From Pleurodeles waltl (taxonomy: Eukaryota > Chordata > Amphibia > Caudata > Salamandridae): a stretch of DNA of 64,000 nt. Both the position numbers and the translations under genes were made by a program. The stretch is from positions 338,771,844-338,835,843 of the forward strand of contig NC_090440.1 of NCBI RefSeq assembly GCF_031143425.1, written 5' to 3'. The notes below the pieces were generated by a model that saw only the letters and a program-made list of their open reading frames with translations, did not search any database and had not been told where the DNA came from. Below, one piece after another: positions 58,621-64,000 of the stretch (positions are counted from its first letter, which is position 1; each line of letters begins with the position of its first letter).

Positions 58621-61280
58621 ATGGCCTGTGTGACTGGGGAAAGGGTCCCTGCCATTACTTCGGAGAAAGTGGAGTGATTGGTGGATGAGGACCTTCCCCA
58701 CTATGGTCTGCTGTATGGGCCTCCAGACCAACAGGTGAGTACACCTTGAGCACGATGCATGTGTGAAGGATGAATGGATATGTGTGTGCAAGCATCGTGT
58801 CATCGGGGGGAATGTCTTGTGGTGGTGTACATGGTGTGCGCCAATGGTGACAGAAATGGGATTGGTGAGCCATATGTGTGACAGGATGGATAGATGGCTA
58901 ATGGTGTTCTCCTGTCTGTATTACCTCTGCAGGTCAGCCCCCATCAAAAGATGGGATTATGGCCAAGGACGTGCGGACCTTGGGGGTCTATGGCAGGTGG
59001 AACACCCACTGTCGGAAATGGTGGGAGGACCTGAGATGCTGGGCATGGAAGACCAAGGAGGCCCAGCTGGGGATGGCCTCCCAATGAGGATGGGGTGCCC
59101 GTCGGAACCTGACACCCCTGATGGCCCGCATACTGGCAGGTGCCTACCCAGAGCTGGATGGGCGCTTGAGGGAATCACAGCAGCCACAAAGCGGTACAGT
59201 AGGCATTATTAAAATAATTGGCATGTGGCATGGGATCTGGGTGGTGGATGTGAGTTAGTGGGTGCCCCTAAGGCCAGGCCAGACATTGCAATGTGATTCA
59301 ACTCTAGGGTAATGTGTGTATGGCAAATGCAGGTAACCTAGCTTGTTAGCATTCCATGTCAGTCAGGGCTGTGTGGGTCCCAGGAGGGGTGCAGTTGGAG
59401 GTGTGTGGCATTCATCTTGCCGTGGCATCTAGCCAAATCACTGGCAGTGCAATGCATAGTGCTCAAGCATGATCCCAGTGTGTGACGGTGCTGTGTATGC
59501 CAACTGTGGTGTTGGTGCAGTAATTGACACAGTGTTTCCTTTTTCTTTCTCATCCTGTCCATTTGTGCATTGGCATCGTCTGGTAGAGGAGCAGGGGATC
59601 TGGCGACAGAGGGAGCTGCATCCCACAGGACCCATGAGACAGAGTCCATCGACGCCGAGGGAACCAGTGGGATGGAGGGCGAGGGGAGCACCACGGCAGA
59701 GACAGGAAGTGACAACACAGACTCAGATACCTACTCTGATGGAAGGTCCCTGGTGGTGGCAGACACCTCTGTAACCACCCCAGCTGCAGGTACATCCACC
59801 ACCCCGTACCAGCACCGCCCTCCCAGTAGCCCTTCAGCGAGTAGCCCGTGCCTGCTCACCAAGGAGGGTGGGCATCTCCTTCGCCCCAGGCACCTCAGGC
59901 CCTGCCCAAGTGAGCCCTGTTACCCTGAGTGAGGAGGCTATTGACCTCCTGAGATCCATCTCTGTAGTACAGTCAACCATTGTGAATGCCATCCAGGGGC
60001 TGGCATCCCATATGCAGCAATGCAATGCATTCCTAGAGGGCATCCACGATGGATTGGCGGCCCAACAGAGATCGATTCAGGCTCTGGCCTCCTCTCTGAT
60101 GGCAGCCATTGTCCCTGTTCCTACTGTCCCCCCTCCAACTACCACTTCCCAGTCTTCTCAACCCCAACCCATCCCATGCACACATACAGATGCGCATGAA
60201 CACAAGACAACACCCAAGAGTCACACAGTCAAAGGCACCACACTTCATCCCACAACCTCTTTTGCAAACACAGTTGCAGAAACAACCACATCCACTGTCT
60301 CCCCCTCCTCCTCCTCCTTCTCCACCTCCCTCACAGTCACGTCCACACTCCACCTGCATGCACTGCATCAACATTCACCACCAGCATCACCACACCAAGC
60401 AGCACACACACTTCACTAGCAGACACCTTCACAACATCCATGCACGCGTCCCCTGTGTCCTCTCTACCCTGTCTGTCCCCACCCTCCTAAAGGGCACAGA
60501 CACAAGCACTCACACACCCAACAGTCATCCACCTCACATCAGCACACTGCCCATGCACCTGCACCCGCACCCAAATCCAGCAGACACATATCTCCTACAA
60601 TCAATCCCTCAACCTCCACTCCCATCCCTCCTCCCATCCCACCATCCCTAAGAATCTTTTCCTTGCCCAACTTGACCTTTTTCCTCCCTCTTCCCCTGTC
60701 CTGCCTGTAAGAGCAAGGCCCCAATGACCCAGCCCAGCACCTCAGCCAAACATTCCACGCAGACAGTGGTGGCACCACCCAGTCGTGGTGGCAAGTCAGT
60801 GAAGGATCCCACTCCATAAGCCAGGAAGGTTAAGGATCCCACACCTCCTGCCATGAAGGGGAAGGAGCCTGCACCTCCTGCAATGAAGGGGAAGAAACCC
60901 TCAACTCTTGTCCAGACAGCTAAGAAACACGCACAACCTGCCATGAAGGGGAAGAAGCCCTCATCCCTTGCCGGGAAGGGTAAGGATCCCACTCCTCCTG
61001 CCATGAAGGGGAAGAAACCTTCGACTCTAGCAGAGGCTGCCAGGGTGACACCATTACCAGTGGTCATGGGGCCCCCCACCCCATGGGACCATGGGGTGGT
61101 GAGGAAATGCATCCCTCACCACCAGCAGATGCTGCCCAGGAGGCACCTCCACCTGCTGACACTGTGCAGCCCTCACCACCAGGAAATGCTGCCCAGGAGG
61201 TACCTCCTCCTGCTGACACTGTGCAGCCCTCACCTCCACATGACACACTGCAGCCATCACCACCAGCGGAAGCCATGTAG
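58621..61280 (+). pseudogene. Myb/SANT-like gene B, element 3
   Basis: Exon 1 (58621-58734, 114 nt) has a TGA inside VE*LVDEDLP but keeps LLYGPPDQQ and the donor GTGAGT. Exon 2 (58933-59193) has a 10-bp deletion and further stops, yet shows NTHCRKWWEDLR and LTPLMARILAGAYPELDGRL. Exon 3 begins after ctggtag near 59585 (RGAGDLATEGAASH...) and continues in another frame as SEEAIDLLRSISVVQSTIVNAI (59868-60419). The tail (60850-61280) repeats PAMKGKKP, a lysine-rich pattern reminiscent of linker-histone tails. It lies in the 3.6-kb first intron of the transposase gene, on the opposite strand. Confidence 0.72.
60842..61270 (+). repeat. Tail repeats of gene B, element 3
   Basis: The first set is built on 'cctgccatgaaggggaagaa' (about 5 irregular units, 60842-61020) and encodes PAMKGKKP. 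The second, from about 61125, repeats 'gatgctgcccaggaggcacc' and 'tgctgacactgtgcagccct' in units of about 60 bases. Both differ from the repeats of elements 1 and 2. Confidence 0.8.
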
Positions 61281-61648
61281 GCCACCCTCCACGGACTGCT
61301 ATACAAGGGGTCCCCTCCAGAAGCAGTGGGCATGTTCCCCACCTGAGAGACTTTGACCTTGCACTCCCCTGCACAGAGTAATGGGCATGGAGCCCCCTCC
61401 AAAACAAGTGGGCTTGTTCCCGACTTTGGCTGAGGTGCCTGCCACCCCCATCCCTCTGAGGTGCTTGCCCATTTGCAAACTGATGCCCCTGTAGAGTTCT
61501 ATCCGGATGAAGTCAGGATTCGAGTTGGGCCTTGGACTGTATCCTGTGGCCAAGTGGACCCTTAGTACATTGGAATGGGCATTGGCTCTTTGTGTAAATG
61601 TGTACATATCTGTTTCTCGTACAATTGGTTTATTTAGTAGCTGTTTAT

Positions 61649-61654
61649 ATTAAA
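61649..61654 (+). terminator. Probable poly(A) signal of gene B, element 3
   Basis: ATTAAA followed by a T/G-rich stretch, 370 bases after the last B-related frame. Confidence 0.45.
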
Positions 61655-61798
61655 ACATTCTCATTACTGCATTCTTGTTGTCCTTGCATTATTGTGTGCA
61701 GATGGTTGTGTGTATGGTGTGTGTGTGTTTGTCGTGCGTGTGTGTGTCACTCTCGTCTTCCTCCCACCCTCCCTTGTGTGCAAGGCGGCTGTACTCAC

Positions 61799-61881
61799 CG
61801 TTGTCGTCTTCATCGGTGTTGGTGTTCCAGGTGGAGCATGACGTAGATGAGCATCGGGAAGACTTGCAGTTCCGGTTCCAT
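61799..61881 (-). pseudogene. Transposase T exon 1, element 3
   Basis: The exon is 83 nt, starts MEPELQVFPMLIYVMLHLEH and ends CG|GTGAGTAC, the same length, ends and phase as in elements 1 and 2. A TGA stands where element 2 has the second arginine codon of its arginine run (cgatga against cggcgc). Phase 2 joining to 58191 gives RYLPLWINRRRR. Independent decay in each copy argues that the shared length reflects past function. Confidence 0.7.
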
Positions 61882-62209
61882 GGCGGTGTTGTTCTTCCCT
61901 GTGTCTCCGATGGTGAGTCTTTGCTCTTCTGTGATGCGTTTCCGCCGGGCATTTGATGCCGTTGGTACCGCCCCGGAAAACTTGGCTGATTGAAGGGTCA
62001 AAATATGGTGGGCGGTACTTTGTCTTCCGCCTGGCTGTTGACGGCTACCACCATGGTGACTGTTGTTTCCCCCCTGGCGGTTGGTGTGGTACATTGGCTC
62101 TCTATGGGAGTTATCACCGCCATGGTCATAATTTGGCAGTAATTACTGCTAGCCTGTTGGTGGTATTACCGCCACTTTATCACTCACTGCCAGGGTCATA
62201 ATGAGGGCC

Positions 62210-63090
62210 TATGTCTTAAAATCAATTTTTACTGATAAAGGTGATTTTATATTACAGTTCCCTCCATACCAAACAAGGCTTTCCTATATGCCCCCAATAG
62301 AATGTTAGCACTCATTAAATGTAATTAGGTAACTCAATGTTTTCCTAATAGAGAGGTATACCTCACTGAATTGGAAAACACATTTAGAGAGTTTTTTCCT
62401 ATCAGGACATGTAAAACATAAAATCACATGTCCAACCTTTTTAGTTACAATGTACCCTGTCCTATAAGCTGTTTAGGACCTACCTTATGGGTGACCTATA
62501 TATAAAAAAGCAAGTTCAAGGCTTAGCAAAAGGGTTATATTGCCAAGTCAAATTGTCAGTTTTAAACTGCACACAGGCTGCAATGGGAGACCTGGGACAT
62601 TTTAAGGGGCTGATTAAGTGGTTGGCAGAATAAGTGTTGCATTCCTACAAGTAGCATTTAATTTACCAGCCCTGGGTATAGGGAATACCACATAACAAGG
62701 GACTTACAAGAAAATTAAATATTTCAAACAAGGGTGTCAGGGTGAACAAGTTCCCCACTTCCCAAGGCTGTTCCCGAGGCTGTTAGTTTGTTTTCATTGA
62801 AATGACGATCTGTGCGCACTTTGCACTGATGTAATTTCAATGAAAATGAAAGTGAATTTAACTGATAGGCTCATTTCACGTTCGCTGCCTCTGTGATCAG
62901 GGGGCTCAGACCCCCAAACACTGAGGCAGGTGGGGGACCATGTTGTAGGGAGTGAGACCAAACATTTTAGCACTGGTTAGCAGTGCTAAATTGCACATAG
63001 TGCTAAGGACCATGAAAATGACTGACGAAAAATAGGAGGGTGAAGGTGAAATGTTTGGGGGAAGAACACCATTAACCGCACAGGCCAAAC
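62210..63090 (-). mobile_element. Reverse LTR, right part
   Basis: Continues 53275-54487 beyond element 3. It aligns with 1294-1780: 'gacatgtaaaacat', 'gggtgacctatatat', 'ggggctgatta..tggttggca', 'acaagtagcatttaattta'. It is interrupted by the hairpin repeat 62738-62945. The start of the LTR near 63070-63090 is blurred. Confidence 0.6.
62738..62945. repeat. Dispersed hairpin repeat, copy 2
   Basis: Matches 52010-52215 in reverse, including gaacaagttccccactt, the ttttcattgaaat/atttcaatgaaaa hairpin and ctgaggcaggtggg. It interrupts LTR sequence, so it is mobile or was inserted. Confidence 0.75.
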
Positions 63091-63549
63091 AAGCGGTTTG
63101 AATCAAACATGCCCTTCCTAAAAAGACAAAGTTAGAGATAGTTGGAGAACAAATAGGAGTACCAGACACAGATTATTTTTAAAATACCTGGCATCATGCA
63201 TCTGCCTCAACCAAGCCTCTAGTCAAATGAATGAACTGCTTAAAATATTCAAGGAATATAGAAATCTAAAAACTTTGCTTATCACTTCTATTGTTTGCAA
63301 TTAACTTCATGTAAACTGGTTTACCATCTCAGAGGACTAGATCCAGAAGATCAGGGCGCATTATCTTGGTCAACAGGAAGTCACTCTTTTTACCCGAATT
63401 TGCCCAATCAACCATTTTATTCACCATCTGTCTTCACCTCAATTATACTTGAACTTGTGAATAGAGAAGCAGAAATTACCTTCAAGCCAAACATTGCTCA
63501 GCATCCACGTGTTAAGACCACTTTTAGAAATTGGGCTACTGGTTGACTG

Positions 63550-64000
63550 AGTGTGAGCCCTGGTCAAGCAGCAACCACAATTCTATTCCGGTAAGGCACA
63601 AGCAAACTCAAATTAACCTGTGCTAAAACTGCTGGTAACTGGGCACAGAGGAGGGGGCTGAACTTACAGGCAATGTGTAGAGTATTTATGAAGCACTTCC
63701 AACAGCAAAACAGTGAAACCACCACACAAAAGACCCACAGCAGTTTAGAAATATAGAACTGATTTTTTAAAATAAAACAAGACCAAAACATCCAATCAGT
63801 AGAAGAGGAGCAATGAATTTGTGACGCATAAACTGCAACATAGCTCGTAAAAATATAGAGTGCCAAATACGGCTATTTGATGGCACTAGACTGGGTCAGA
63901 TCCAAATATTCTGGCCAATGATATTGGAGCCTGCGCCAGGTACAGGGACCCTGTTAGGCCCACTGAACAGAGGTCCATATTTATACTTTTTTAGCACCGC
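63550..64000 (-). mobile_element. Partial LTR, cut by window end
   Basis: Begins near 'gtgagccctggtcaagcagc'. It shares 'cttacaggcaatg' and the following A-rich block with 53275-53420. Nothing coding is seen. The preceding 63091-63549 holds no recognised feature. Confidence 0.45.
63972..64000. mobile_element. Possible MITE start at window edge
   Basis: 'ggtccatatttatactttt' followed by tagcaccgc resembles the end of the MITE at 12065. Only 29 bases are visible. Confidence 0.3.

Larger units (their letters stand above)
54488..62209 (-). mobile_element. Harbinger element 3, 7722 bp, inverted
   Basis: The left end is ggccctcattatgac and the right end, reverse complemented, is the same 15 bases followed by cctggcag. 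The flanking direct repeat is TAT (54485-54487 and 62210-62212). The gene plan is the mirror of elements 1 and 2: gene A plus at 55052-56527, transposase minus at 57077-58191 with exon 1 at 61799-61881, and gene B plus at 58621-61280 inside the transposase intron. It is more decayed than the others and forms a separate subfamily. Confidence 0.94.

Overview
The window looks like intergenic DNA from a very large vertebrate genome, most likely a salamander and probably a newt. This is inferred from the dense nesting of Harbinger, gypsy-like LTR, L1 and MITE copies and from having no recognisable host exon in 64 kb. The species is not proven. There are no prokaryotic features, no tRNA or rRNA genes and no CRISPR array.

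Layout. 1-9.9 kb: a reverse LTR, LINE fragments, a G-rich minisatellite, a piggyBac-like repeat ending at TTAA, and a complete solo LTR with a 5-bp target duplication (7797-9879). 9.9-14.9 kb: largely featureless, with one MITE (12065-12958) and a block of short A-rich periodic repeats. 14905-24613: Harbinger element 1. 24.66-38.52 kb: one L1 element on the minus strand, split by a MITE (26104-26621) and by Harbinger element 2 (29559-37809), which sits between its ORF2 and ORF1. 38.5-43.05 kb: an LTR that holds a palindromic MITE and a second, younger LTR. 43-54.5 kb: small MITEs, a second copy of the piggyBac-like repeat, a 1.86-kb LTR and unassigned DNA. 54488-62209: Harbinger element 3, inverted and inserted in a reverse LTR. 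62.2-64 kb: the rest of that LTR and a partial further LTR.

The main result is the gene plan shared by the three Harbinger elements. Each has a HARBI1-type DDE transposase gene (T) whose 83-nt first exon lies just inside one end. The first intron (3.6-5.6 kb) contains, on the opposite strand, a multi-exon Myb/SANT-like gene (B) with a long low-complexity tail and tandem repeats. A second Myb/SANT-like gene (A) starts near the other end and runs towards T. Exon lengths (83 nt for T exon 1, 114 nt for B exon 1, 379 nt for A exon 1) and splice phases match in all three copies. Only gene A of element 1 has an open frame throughout (434 codons). All other copies of T, A and B carry stops or frameshifts, so these are decayed elements, although a SANT protein could still be made. 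Known Harbinger elements encode a transposase and one Myb-like partner. A second partner nested antisense in the transposase intron is the feature most worth following up.
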